In this document: piece by piece, positions 34,303 to 46,065 of the stretch | Layout of the letters: every line of letters starts with the position of its first letter | How positions within the stretch are numbered: position 1 is the stretch's first letter | DNA from: Selaginella moellendorffii | Lineage: Eukaryota > Streptophyta > Lycopodiopsida > Selaginellales > Selaginellaceae | NCBI RefSeq assembly: GCF_000143415.4 | Contig: NW_003314265.1 | Location: 1,902,777-1,966,776, forward strand | DNA: 64,000 bases | Direction of reading: 5' to 3' | Made by a program: the position numbers and the translations under genes | The notes under the pieces: model-generated | Seen by the model: only the letters and a program-made list of their open reading frames with translations | Database searches by the model: none | What the model was told of the DNA's origin: nothing

Positions 34303-36570
34303 CTAACTTATGGCCACAGCTATGGGACTCCGACGTCCCAAGTGAGCGACGAACGCCCATGGAAAAGAAATGGGCGCTTGCAAAGAACTCACGGCGATCG
34401 TCACGTTGAAGGAGAGCTTCTCCCCTTTGTTCGAGGAGTGTAGCTCCTGGGGAGAGACGGGGATGGCGAGCCGCGAATCGCTAGGAGCCTCCACTCGGGA
34501 TCTGTAGATCGAGCTCGCGTCGCCGACGTTTGTCAATGTTCGCTGGATCGTGGCGCTCTTGACGACGCTGATGTAGAATCCGATGGAGGGATAGTTGAGA
34601 CTGGCGGGAGTGCTCTTGCCGTCGGGACAAGCGGTAGCGCTGTCCCCTGTGATTGCTTGGAGGAGTGGCCCGTGCTGCACAGGTAGAGGATGTAGTCCGA
34701 GGTAGCGGTCTCCTAGACCAGTCCCGGATCGATGGCTTTCATCGGCTGGATCACTCCGGCGTCAATGCTGAAGAAGCTTGCTGGCATTCCATCGCTCTCG
34801 GTGTTGTCGAGAAAATCTCGCTGAAAAGTTTCGAGAGATAGTATCAGTCCCCGCTTTTGCTCATCGTAACAATGATCTCCTGCCTGTTGTCATGATCGCA
34901 GACTTGATTGCTGCCGGACTCCAGCTTGGATGAACCGACTTGATGAAAGTAGCAGTACCGGTTGCGTGAGGACAGGCGAAGGACGTTCCAGATGCAATAG
35001 CATAGTTCACGCGCACAAACTTCCCACTTGGATCCATTGCTGGACGTGCACCGCTCCATGCCGCCAAAATGCTCGCCCCTGGAACACTCACGTCCGGCTG
35101 AGAAACATCCAAGGAAATCAGAATTGTGTCCTCCAGTGAAAACAAAATAGCAAAGCAGCTTGATCATGACGAGCATTACCTTTATAATGTCGGGACTGAT
35201 AAAGCTGGGTCCTCTTGAAGAGGGACCTGCAGCAACTGGTGCGGGCTTTATAGGAAACACAGTTGAGTTCCTGAAAAAACAAGATATCAGTCAAGCAAAC
35301 AACTTTGAAGTATTGACTCACGGTGTGATGTTTCGATCGATTGAGCTAGCACCAACAGTAAGTATCCAAGGAGCTACATTCGTCACTGTTCCGTTGAGCG
35401 GCCCAGAGTTTCCAGAAGCACTCGAGACTATAATGTCTTTCTCCAGTGCATGGAAGGCACCAATCGCGATAATGTCGATGTTATACAGCAGAGTCACGTC
35501 TCCAAGTGAGAGCGAGATCACGTACACACCGTCGTGAATTGTGTCGTCTAAAGCCGTTACAATGTTGATGTCGTAGCACTGGAACATCCAACACACTTTC
35601 TACGCAGAAATCCTGGCACTGCGAAAACCACCTCTTGCAATTCATGAAGCCAGTCCCCCCATACTCGCGTTGCCCACTGCCATACCAGCGGCAATAGAAC
35701 CTGTGGCCGTTCCATGGCCACCGAAGTCTCTAGGATTACTGTATGCCACCGAAGCGTTTGGAGACAGGCCAGCTCTGTCGTATTTCGCACCTCACAAATT
35801 TCAGGAAAAAAAAAAGTGATGGAGTACAGACAAACTTCGTACCTGTTGCAGTGAACTACAACGGAAGCGTTTGTCTTTGGATCATTGACGCAAGAGCCCT
35901 TCCATGTCGCAGGAACTGGACTCATTCCATCATCACGGAAGCTTTCGGATTCAGGCCATATACCTTGTGCATTAGGTGTGATCCCTCGAAATACGAATCC
36001 TGAGTTCATACCTGAGTCAAGGAGTCCAATAGTTACGTCACTGGAGTCCTCACCCAGAATTTTGTGCTCGCGTTGCTGCTTTTGACTCTGCGTCGATCGG
36101 AAGGCCCAAGAAATCCCACGAGTGTGATGAACACTGAGAACTTCCGGCATTCCTACAGATCAGGAGAAAAACTGTTTAGATTAGACTCAAGTTTCCAGCA
36201 CGTACTGGATAACTCGTCAGCTTGTTCTTTCGTAAGTCTGGCTGAGAATCCACTAAATACATACTTATAACTATAGATCATCGCTGCTGAGGCCACCTCC
36301 ATGCTGGAGAGCAGAAAAATTAAAGAAAATAAACACGAAGGATCAAACTGGTACCTTCCAGTTCCTTGCGCGAGTAGATCATAGTGAGTTGTGGTCAGTG
36401 TTTCGGCCGATACGCCATTTTGACCTCCAAGGTAGAAAATATACGGCTGAAAGAGGAATAATAATCAAAGACCGATTAAAGTAGAGAAAATGAACAATAA
36501 AAACCTTTAAGGAGCTCGAAACATCCCCTTTCCAGTAATGCAAAAAGAACACAAAAAGAAAGAATTGCAT
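34303..36570 (-). pseudogene. Subtilisin-like serine protease (subtilase) pseudogene
   Basis: The minus strand carries a recognisable plant subtilase in order. A signal peptide (MQFFLFVFFLHYWKG from 36570) is followed by I9 propeptide pieces (YIFYLGGQNG, YSYKYVFSGFSARL). The catalytic Asp region is TIGLLDSGMNS with GIWPESESFRDDG, the His region is DFGGHGTATGS, and the Ser region is [16 protein letters not shown]-terminal FN3-like domain contains SLNYPSIGFYIS. The reading frame is broken: an in-frame TGA at 35642-35644, a TAG at 35600-35602, another TAG at 34713-34715 (GLV*ETATSDY), a frame change just after LYLCSTGH, and a phase mismatch at the splice after HCNR. The catalytic triad positions survive, so decay is probably recent. 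Sequencing error could explain one lesion but not all. Confidence 0.82.
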
Positions 36571-36718
36571 TTTGTGGTGAGAAACACTGCAGAGATTTAA
36601 ATTAAGCAAAAGCGGCGGCTATCACTATGAGTCACTGCAAATAACACAAGCTAAAGTGTACTACAGACAAATGATCTTATCATTATCTAAAGGAATTGTT
36701 ATTCAAAAAAAAAGTACC

Positions 36719-38632
36719 TTAACACGCAGGCATGACAGGAGGAGGGACAAGTTGTTCCGAGGGCTCATCCCCATTCTCGACTATAAGCACGATGCCCAAT
36801 CCCACCGAGAGGTGGAAATCAAGATGGCAATGAAAATACCAAGCACCTAAAAGCACCCACAGCTTTTTAAAGGTAATGAAAGAGCTCCACAGAACGGAAG
36901 TACCTGGATTAGTAGCTAAGAATCTCAAAGCAGTCCACCCTCCCGCTGGAACCTGTACCGTGTTGTGCTTAGGAGGATCCCAGAGATTAAACGTCGAAGC
37001 CAGTGACGAGTTGTAGTTCCCAAGCCCACGTCCGACCACAAAAAAGTCGAAACCATGGAGGTGCATGGGGTGAGACTCCGCTACCACAAGACTTGTCCCT
37101 TGAAGAATAACCTGCATCCTCGTTCCATACTCCACAACGTGCACCTTAGTTCCCCGGACAGCGTTGAGATTAGCAGGCGGAGGCCCAGTGTAGTCGAAAA
37201 CAACAGGAGGATACTGTGGGAAGTCGGTGGTGTAGACTCCAGAACTGGCACCGGTGTAGAAAGCCTCGAGTATGGAGGTGTTCGGATGGACGTAGCTTAT
37301 GTTGTTCATGGATGCTCCGGCCCGCCCCTCAAAAAACTGGCAGCTTTCCTCTGATGCGTCCGGAGGACAGTCGAGGACGTTCATCGACACCGTTATCACC
37401 ATCTCTTTGTCGATTTCTGTAGGAACCGCCCCCTCGACGAGCCCCAGTACCTTGTCCTCAAACTCTGTCACAAAAGCTGTGTCGAAGTGGCCAGGAAGAT
37501 CTGGTAAATCTGCCGGAACGTCGGACGAGTCACCAACTTCGAGTATTGCGGAACTTGTCGTGTTGTCAATAGGTATACTCGGAGCCGCACTGTATGCTCG
37601 GGCAGCCATAAGGTATGAACCGACGTCACTTCCAGTAGTGATCAGCACGTTCATGCTCTGGCCTGGTCCGATTACCACTGTGCTCGTGTTAAAAGGTTTA
37701 ACATACGAGGCGTCGATCTCGATCACTTCAAGGGTATGATTTGCAATACCAAAGAACATCTCGATCTGCATTGCAGCGTTGACAAGGCGCAGGAGATGTG
37801 TGTTGCTTTCTGCTACCCTTACACGAGCGGTATCTGTGGACAACTATCAGTTCATATAGCAATGAGTGTGCCTGCATACCTGACTCTGAGCACCCACCAT
37901 ACAGGAGGCCGGGAAGCCCGTTTATCGTCAATGCATCTGATATGTTTGGTGGTACACCAGCTGCTGTAGCTTCGTCCACCATCGCAGAAACATCAGAGTT
38001 CCACCATTGTCCTGGAAAATCATGTAAGAAATACGCAAAGAAGTTAGACATACCAAGAATGATAGTGTGCTCCTCTGGGAGAGGATTAGAACTAGGCTGT
38101 ATTATAAAAGCTCCGTAAACGGTAGCTCTGAGCCAGCCTGCGTGTGCATGCCACCATAAGGTACCCCGCTGACCAACAACCGTGAAGTTGTACGTAAAGG
38201 AATTTCCAGGCTGAATGGGACACTGTGTGACGTACGACGGACCATCGAACCAGCATGTCCGCTTTTGATACACACCATGCCTACCATTCCAGTCGTCTCT
38301 TAAAATCAAGCTCAGAAAAAAAAGGAAGAAAGAAACGCTTTCTAGCACTTACCAGTGAATGCTGATGCCAGAACTCGCTTTGTTTGTTACTTCAATAATC
38401 ACTCTATCCTCTTCATCTACTTCAATTTGCGGGCCTGGAAACTCGCCGTTCACAGTAACAATCGTTCTGGTTCGACAGAGTCTAGTGATAGTCTTATTCT
38501 CTACCTGCAAGAGAAACTATTACTCGGAAAGCCTCCTAGATCAAGGCTTACAGTAAAATAGTAGTGTTTAGTTGAAGAATGAACAGTTTGAAAAGTAGTC
38601 GCTACAAGAAATAATATTGTTAGAATCGACAT
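36719..38632 (-). CDS. Laccase (multicopper oxidase)
   Basis: Secreted copper enzyme oxidising phenolics with reduction of O2 to water; plant laccases act in cell-wall lignification and related polymerisation. Start at 38632: [20 protein letters not shown] is a signal peptide, followed by KHYYFT. Later exons give [12 protein letters not shown] and the four copper motifs: HWHGVYQ (split by an intron ending in GGTAG), [29 protein letters not shown], and [12 protein letters not shown]. The total is about 560 residues. A short intron before AWYFHCH (36848-36901) and others keep phase. The C-terminus PPPVMPAC is typical of laccases. Many N-X-S/T sites fit secretion. The last copper motif has D-F-H-L-S where most plant laccases have D-V-H-L-P. 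Appears intact; it lies tail-to-head with the subtilase pseudogene. Confidence 0.92.
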
Positions 38633-39082
38633 AACAGTCTAAATAAACATTCAAAACTTACCTTGCTATATATTCAAGTCTATCCACCCTCCGTTCTCAT
38701 TTTGACCATTCACACCACCTCAGTGGGATTCAGGAGTTGCGTGAGTGACTACAATTACTCTTGCCACACTAAAACAATGGATAGAATCAAGACTTTCATG
38801 CCCCACGGCAACTCCCATGCAGTGTTAGAGATTAAAACGAATGGTCATGATCATTACCAGAGAAGAACCTCTACAAGTATTTTACAGCCGCAAGTACACT
38901 CAGCACAAATCCCGACGAGCTTAGAAAACTGTATGTAAAAAAGATCCTGCATGCCATATATGAGCCCGCGTGTTCGAAATAGACAAACTACAAACCTGCC
39001 ATCTGGACGCGGCTTCTTCGATAGTCAAAAGGTGCTGCACGAGTTGTACAATTCCGAAACAAAAATGCTTGCAGCTCGGTAG
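38633..39082. other. Intergenic region, no supported gene
   Basis: Upstream region of the laccase gene and 3' flank of the CDKG gene. No domain or structured element recognised. Confidence 0.5.
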
Positions 39083-40932
39083 TTAGCCAAACACTCCTGC
39101 CCCAAACTCGCCCCGTAACTCACGCCTTCTTTGTTCTTCGAGTGGATCCGGGCTTTTCATGGCTCTTCTCAGTCTCCTGGCAGACGATAACCATAATAGC
39201 CACGTAATGTTCTTCTCTACTGAACAATGTGTACCTGTCCTGATCGCTTCGTACTGGAAAAGTCGGCATAAGCTCTTTCATTTTTGGAAGTGGAACTTCG
39301 TCAAACCATTCGTGATTCAACGCTTCTTCAGCTGTAATTCTCTGCAAATTCCTGGAGTCAGTTAGGAGGCCTTGCCGTGTGGAATAAATACCTTCGATGG
39401 ATCGTAGGTAAGGAGTTTGTTAAGCAAGTCATAACCCTTCTCGGATAAAGCCGGTCTTCCTCCAAAAGCAACTGGAGGAAACTTTTCCCGAAGCCTATTA
39501 TACCTATCAAAGATTACACCAGTTAGAATTGCCGAGTCCCAGGACAAACGAAACTCACGGTTGGCGCACAAAGTTGCATTTGACCCCTGGCAAGTTTACA
39601 AAATTGGGCCAGATCTTCTCATTTGGCGTTCCTAATGTCTTAAATATCTGCAGTGTAGAAAGACACAGATATATTGTAGATGTACTTCAGAATTACTGAC
39701 CTTGTCCAGCTGGTCTATTTCAGACTTCCCGGTGAACAAAGGTTCTTTGGCGAGGAATTCTGCCATAATGCAACCCAAGGACCACATGTCAATGGCAGCA
39801 TTGTATTTCTTTGAGCCGAGAAGCAGCTCGGGGGCCCTAGAACAAGTTTCAGACTTCCATCTATGTGCTCTGAAAAGGAATGCATACCTGTACCATAACG
39901 TGACGACCATGCGTGTGTACGTCTTAAGAGGACTACCATATTGTCTTGCCAAACCAAAGTCACATATCTTCAAATCTCCACGGTTGTTTAGTAGGAGATT
40001 TGAAGTCTTTAAATCCCTGAAAAGATCGCTTGTTTACAGTAAGACCAAAAGAAAATAGAAAACAGAAAGGAAAGATAGAAGGCATACCTATGCAAAACCC
40101 AGTTGTCGTGCAGATACTTGACGCCTTCGAAGAGCTGTAGCATGAGACACTTCGCCTCACTTTGCGTAAAGGGCTGCTTCATGGCGTCCATCAATCCTTT
40201 CAAATCGTGCTCCATGTACTCCATCACCATGAAGATGCTGTCCAAGTTGCTGCCGACCACCACTTCCTTGACATCCACGATGGATGGATGGTGGAAGGAG
40301 AGAAGAACATTGATTTCCCGTAGGGAAGTCATGGGAAATCCTTCTCTCTCGTGGTCCATCTTCACTCTCTTGAGCGCCACAATCTCTCCACTCTTCTTGT
40401 CCCGAGCACGATAGACGACCCCGTAAGTGCCCTCGTCGATCTTGTTAAGCCTCTCAAACTCGTCCACGCTTCGGCAGCCTCGCAGCATATCAATACTACG
40501 TAGCTGCGGGGGCGGCGATCGATCTTCATAGTCCGAGTCCGACCCCGAGCGCTCGTCTGGAGCACTACCATCGTCGTCGCTGAGTTCCACAAGCTCTTTC
40601 TCGTTAAGTTCCTGCTCGTACCGCTGCTCCTCATCTCGGCTCCCGGAATTGTCCTGAGCACCACCACCACCGCTGGAAAGCACATCGGTGTCAATCGGCT
40701 GTGTTTCATCCTCTCCAGCAGCAGCCGCCTCGGAGAATCTAGACAAGGGCGGCGCCGCATCAGATTTTTTGCCGTCGTCAAGGTCCCAAACAATGGGAGA
40801 GTACTTCCTCTTCCTCGAAATCCCATCGTCGCCCTCTATGTCCCTGGAATCCGTGGCAATGTAGGCCCTGACTCCATTGCGCTCATTGTCTGGTCTATCC
40901 CTATCGAGATCCATGCCCCTCACCAGATGCAT
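39083..40932 (-). CDS. CDKG/CDK11-type cyclin-dependent kinase
   Basis: Ser/Thr kinase of the PITSLRE class, which binds L-type cyclins and acts in transcription and pre-mRNA splicing in the nucleus. The acidic, Ser/Asp-rich N-terminal region (residues 1-140) precedes the kinase domain. Motifs: [15 protein letters not shown] (glycine loop), IVALKRVKM (Lys), [11 protein letters not shown] (the PSTAIRE-equivalent; most members have PLTSLRE or PITSLRE), [43 protein letters not shown] last small intron (about 39178-39234) leads to [20 protein letters not shown] and a tail ending GEFGAGVFG, with the stop at 39083-39085; the family normally ends this way. The start at 40932 is followed by [11 protein letters not shown]7 is an alternative. 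Intact. Confidence 0.92.
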
Positions 40933-41235
40933 CTCCTGCTAGTCCCTAAGCTACTGCGATCCATCCAGCTCGATCGGGCGGGAGCAGGAGAGCTAGCGCA
41001 TTTGGAGCTTACCGGCGAGCGCCATTCGCTCCACCACGAGCCCTAAAACACAGAGTGAAGAAGCCCTAGACCCTAGACGTAAAATATTACCCTTTCTAAC
41101 CTTTGGTCTAATCATTATTGCATTTTATGTTTCTCGATTCTTTATGAGAGGAGGAAAGAAAGTTCTCGTCTATCGACGACGAGGATTTCTAGGTACTTAA
41201 AACGTTTTCTTCCATCGGGTCTGGTGCGTGTTAAA
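40933..41235. other. Divergent promoter region (CDKG / TEX30-like)
   Basis: About 300 bp between divergent genes, AT-rich around 41090-41140. No specific element identified. Confidence 0.5.
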
Positions 41236-42172
41236 ATGGAAGAGCGTGAAGCAAAGCGACCGCGCCTGAATCCGGCGCCGCTGCTCGTTTTTGCCCACGG
41301 CGCTGGGGCTCCGTCCTCATCCGACTGGATGATCAGGTTTGTCTCTCCGGATCTTGCTTTAATCCTCTTTTTCTTTTTTCTTTCTTTTGGCAAGATGGAA
41401 GAACCTGTTGGCAACGGCGACCAACGCCGTGGATGTGATAACATTCGACTATCCCTGTAAGAAGCAAGCTCTTGGGTCTTCTTTCTTATTCTTTTTCTTC
41501 TTTCTTGGAAGATCTTTCTGGAGGAAAGAAGGGTGCTCCACCCAAGGCCGAGAAGCTCGTCGATTTCCATCTCCAGCAAGTTAACAAGGGCGTGGAGAAA
41601 TACCCAGGACACCCAGTAGTTCTCGTGGGCAAATCTATGGGTTCAAGGTTCTTTTCTTTTTTCCTTTAGTCATCTTTATACAAGTTCTTCTCCATTTTCA
41701 CAGGGTGGGTTGCATGGTAGCTGCGAAAGCCGGCTCACACCAGATAGCTGCTGCAATATGTCTGGGTTATCCGCTTAAGGTATAGTTCTCCTGTTTATAT
41801 AGCCTGGTAATCCATCCGGTGTCCAGGGAACCAAGGGATCGCTTAGAGATCAAACCTTACTTGAAGTTCCAGTACCAACAATGTTCGTCCAGGTACTTGC
41901 GATCAACCATCACTGTGAACTTCACAGCTCTCTTTTGTTCTTTTTCGTTTTGGCAGGGGACCAAAGACACGATGTGTCCGCTCGATAAGCTCCACAGCGT
42001 CCTCACAAAGATGCCAGTCAAGACCTCTCTCCACACCATCGAAGGAGGAGACCACTCCTTCAAAGTCCCAAAGAAGGTGCTTGACAAGAACAGCGCAACG
42101 CAGGAGTCCCTTGAGCTCCATGCCGTAAATGCGATCCAGCTGTTCCTCGCGGACTCCCTGTGCATGCAATGA
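41236..42172 (+). CDS. TEX30/KANL3-like alpha/beta hydrolase
   Basis: A small alpha/beta-hydrolase-fold protein of the family containing TEX30 and the hydrolase domain of KANL3; biochemical substrate unknown. Five or so small exons starting MEEREAKRPRLNPAPLLVFAHGAGAP in segments, then DWMIRWKNLLA, VDVITFDYPY, GHPVVLVGKSMGSR (GxSxG nucleophile elbow), AAAICLGYPLKGTKG, VQGTKDTMCPLDKL (acid residue) and IEGGDHSFKVPKK (catalytic His), ending FLADSLCMQ at 42172. About 215 residues, usual for TEX30-like proteins. Introns of about 50-70 bp keep phase. An exon-intron junction fragment of this gene is repeated near 46265. Confidence 0.88.
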
Positions 42173-42529
42173 GCTTAGCATGTAAGTAAATATTTCTCTT
42201 TGAAAATTCTAGACTAGCGAGAGAACTTTCTACACGTCGTACAAAGTGGCACCAGCTTTAGTACTTTAGAACTGGTTTTGCAAGCAATTGGCTTGAGTAC
42301 TCTTGAGACGTGAAGAATGGCCAAGCAGGAGCTCATTAAGTTCGATCAGGGTTGGCATCTTTCAAGGTGCCACGTGCACTGTCGGTTGGCGTTTAAAGCT
42401 AATCAAGATGCGATTCGCATCGCATGGCATTGTCTCACGCTTGTGTCATGGTGTCTTGCAATTCTTCGTTCTCTTGAAGAGCCACGTTGATGCTAGAGCT
42501 ATTTGTTGTCAATTCTACCATCAGAAGTT
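42173..42529. other. Spacer before the ROC-COR locus
   Basis: 3' flank of the hydrolase gene and upstream sequence of the decayed ROC-COR gene. No independent feature supported. Confidence 0.45.
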
Positions 42530-45500
42530 ATGGAGGAAAAAGAGGCTCGGATAGATGATTACGACTCATTGATAGCCATGCGTTCGAAGGAGGTGTGGAA
42601 TCTGAAGGGATGCAGTGCAGCACCTTTCTACTCAGAAGAGATTGAAGGCTTGCGTGAGCTGCTGCTGCAGGAGGACAACAACCTGGAGCACGTAGCCCTG
42701 CTTTATGGGAGCTACCACAAAGCGGAGGGGTTTCTAGAAGCAGCTGCTGAGCAGCCTTAGAATTCATCGAATAGATTTTGGCGAGGAAGAGATTCGCAGC
42801 TTGGATGATGCCATTGCTGCTGCCAAGCACAAGGATGCCAATCAAGCTCAAAACGCTTCTTCTACATTCATGTGACGTAGATTTAAATGCTTTAGCAGGA
42901 TCAACACTTCCGAAGTATTTAGAACGTCTGGAGCTTTTACATTGAGATTGTTCGCCCCACCTGGAGAAGCTGCTGCAAGATCCAGCCTGCAAGATCTGGG
43001 AGTTGTCCCTCGAGACGGAATTCTTCCAGGCTCGAACAAGTCTACGGAAGCTTACGCTGGTCAACATCCCAAATGATCAGGCGCTACTCAGCCAAATCTG
43101 CGGATCAATATAGAAGGCCTTGGAATTTCCAATGTGGCCAGCCATGAGGAGATCTCCCTGCTGGCAGATTGCATAAACAACAATGCCAAGTTGGTTCCTG
43201 GAGTTAGAATCAATCGATCCAGTAACTTTAATGAAGCCCGTGGGTTAGTTACTGGAGAGCCCATACTGCAAGCTTAAAAGTGTCTCCTTGTCTACGTTAT
43301 GAAAAAGTCATCAAGTTATCTTTCTCAGGAGTGAATTTATAAGAAATTCAAGACCTCAAGATGTGGTTCTCAGCAGCTTGGAGGCTAACTACAGCAGCCG
43401 GATCCAGAGACTGCAAATTGGAGGCAAATGGGCTTCTAAAGTGCAGGAGGACAGGTGGTTGAGGGTACAGTACCGGAATGCTCTATTTCAGAAGAGCCCC
43501 GTTTTTGCAAAAAGCACTCCAGTCACACCATCAACTGCCAAGCTGTTCATGTGCGGCCACACTGCCTCGGGCAAGACCACCATCTCCACCAATCTTGTCC
43601 GCACCTGTGCAGCCCTCCGGCAGTGCGTCAAGCCGCCGCGTCAGGATCATGCATCATCAACAGTGGGAATTGAGAGGAGGACTCTCAGATTTGGAGAGAG
43701 GAAGAAACTCCTGATCTACGATCTGGGAGGCCAGGAGGTCTACCACGCTTTTCATCACTATTTCCTCAGGGGCAGCGACAAAGATCTCTTCATGGTGGTG
43801 TGCAAGGTTGGAGGTCCTGGAGGTGACTTCGAAACAGAGCTCCAATACTGGTTTCGCTTCATAGCGGCCCACCAAACTGCAACACCAGCTAGGAAACCCA
43901 CCATTTTCTTAGTACTCAACATCTTTGTTCGTGATAACCGTTTCTTGGTAGAAGCTCGAGCAGCTGCGACGACACTGTTACTCAAGTATAAGGACAAGCT
44001 AGACTTTGTTCAGGGCCAACGTGGTGATCACTATTTCGAGGTGAATGAGTTGAATGTTCGTCAGGTACAGACGGAACTGAAGCCCAAGCTTGCGATAGCA
44101 GTGGACGAAATGATAAATGAACTTCCTGTGATTCCCTGGACTGGTGATGAGGTTATCAAAAGGCGGGCTTCATCCACACCATGGTATCATATCCACACAC
44201 GGGCACAAACACTTGTCCAACAGAGGGTGGTAGACCTACATGAGATGTCCAAGGCTTGGTTCAAGGAGGAGAAAGAAGATCAGGCATTTGCTGCACAATA
44301 CACATTCATCTGCCTACATGACATGGGAGAAGCTGTCTACTTTGGGGCAGATGACACATATCAAGACAGGGATCCAAACGACAAGGAAGCTGCATTGATT
44401 GTCAACAATGCAGTTCTAGACATGCCATGGTTTCTCCACACTGTGTTAGGAGTCTTCATTCCTAAGCAAGAGAGAAACGATACGATGAAGTGGGGGGAAC
44501 CCAAGTGGTCTACTGCGAAAGCAGTACAAGAGCTCAAAACACTTGGAGAGACTGCAGAGGGCAACATTTATTTCCTGCTCAAGCTGCTCTGTGAGATGGG
44601 GGTTTTGATTCCTGATGGCATGAGGAGCTGGGACATAAGGTGGTCAGAGCCACGAAATCTGCCAGAACACCTCATTGTGCCTGCATTATTGTGTGATGAG
44701 TTCACTGGATGGATTGCAAGCGAGCAAACATATGATTGTTGGGGTCGGAGATTGCAAGCAGACGACACTATGAAGGGCTTCGTTCTTCTCCCATCAGGTA
44801 ATTATGCTCTGACTTGTTGGATTAGACTAATACTGATTGAAAGCAGGACTATTTGCAGTTATTCAAGCTAAGGTGAAGGAGATGTGTGACAAATGGGGCC
44901 ATGGAAGTGAGCTTGGTGCAGGTTGGGTTTCATTTGAAGAGGATCGGATTCAAGTTCTGGTTACTGTTGGTGGGGATTATAAGCATTGGACAGATAGGCA
45001 ATGGGTGGATATTATGTTGATGGTGCCCAAGGAGGAAAAGAGGGGACTCAAAGGGGAGCAGTTCATGAAGGAGATATGGGATTGTATAGTCACGGAAACT
45101 AACAGGGCCTGTCCTTTCATCAGCATGTTCTGAATCCAGTGAAGGTAAGACAATTTGGAAAAGCATCAGGACAACAGGGGTCATGCGATGAAAACAGCAA
45201 GAGCTCTTGGACACTGCAAGAGGTTAAACAGATGGTAGCCAGGGAGGGCTTTGATTATCACTTTACCTGGGGTTTTGGTGACTCCACAAGTGCCTTGGAA
45301 CTCTTGATGCCAAGTGAAGTCAACGAGATTATTCAGCCACGTAAGCATGCTGTTGAAGAGGTTGTCAAAGAATACAACCAGCACATAGTGCCCGTGTATC
45401 AAAGCCAGCAGCAACCGCTTGTGCAGGTCGAGATCCCAAAGTTTGAAAGTGATGACATGAGCAACCTTGCCAACTTTTGCTACCAATTACACAAGCATCA

Positions 45501-46065
45501 AATGCAGGGGATTCAGATATATATGGAGGACTTTAAGGTCTCCATAACAGATATCAAAGAATCCTTACAGAAGCTGCAAAAGGGCCTGACAGACACAGAA
45601 AACACATTGATCAAGAGCTGCTCATCACTGTTGGAATCCATTAAGCTGGAGTATCCGAAACTCCCGCACATTACAATGGAGTCAAATCTAGTGCTAAAAT
45701 ATTCACCACTGATTGGGAAACAGGCAAATATTAGCTACTTATGTGAGCATACAAGCGGCTGTCACCCAGTTGATTTGAAGAAGTACCCAGGAGTACCAAT
45801 CACTATCCCAAATCAATGGTTCAAAAAGTATAGCAACGTCTTCATCCCAGGCATCACAATGTGTTTCACCCTTGCAAAGCTCGGTAAAGTGGCATTGCCT
45901 GTGGGAGGGGAGCTGGTCGGCACCTTGATTGAGCTTGGTGCAAATGACTTGAAGGCTACAATGGACTCCTGTTTTGAAGGCGATCTCAATAACAGGTTGC
46001 AACCAGCATCAAAAGATGACATTGTGGAGTTGTATGAGTATGTGAAAAAGAATTCACCTCAATGA
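42530..46065 (+). pseudogene. ROC-COR (ROCO-like) GTPase gene with decayed LRR-like 5' part
   Basis: ROCO proteins combine a Ras-like ROC GTPase with a COR dimerisation domain, often after LRRs, and act in signalling. The core frame, open from the GTG at 43363 to about 44797, has a P-loop (GHTASGKTTIS), the switch motif IYDLGGQEVYHAFHHYFL, and a COR-like stretch. A short intron (about 44798-44846) joins it to GLFAVIQAKVKEM, ending at TGA 45131-45133. The next 308 residues (EQVKQM-type segment to YVKKNSPQ at 46065) continue the protein in a different frame (HQHVLNPVKVRQFGKAS), so about one base is missing near 45120. Upstream, 42530-43360 encodes LRR-like pieces (LERLELLH, LRKLTLVNIPNDQ) broken by stops and by a frame change near 42752. 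Domain order is normal for the family; breaks suggest a young pseudogene, though the ROC-COR core alone could still be expressed. Confidence 0.72.

Noticed and set aside
45139-46065. Independent gene starting at 45139
   Set aside because: The frame opens with GTG, not ATG, and its sequence continues the ROC-COR protein after a frame change, so it is the 3' part of that locus.
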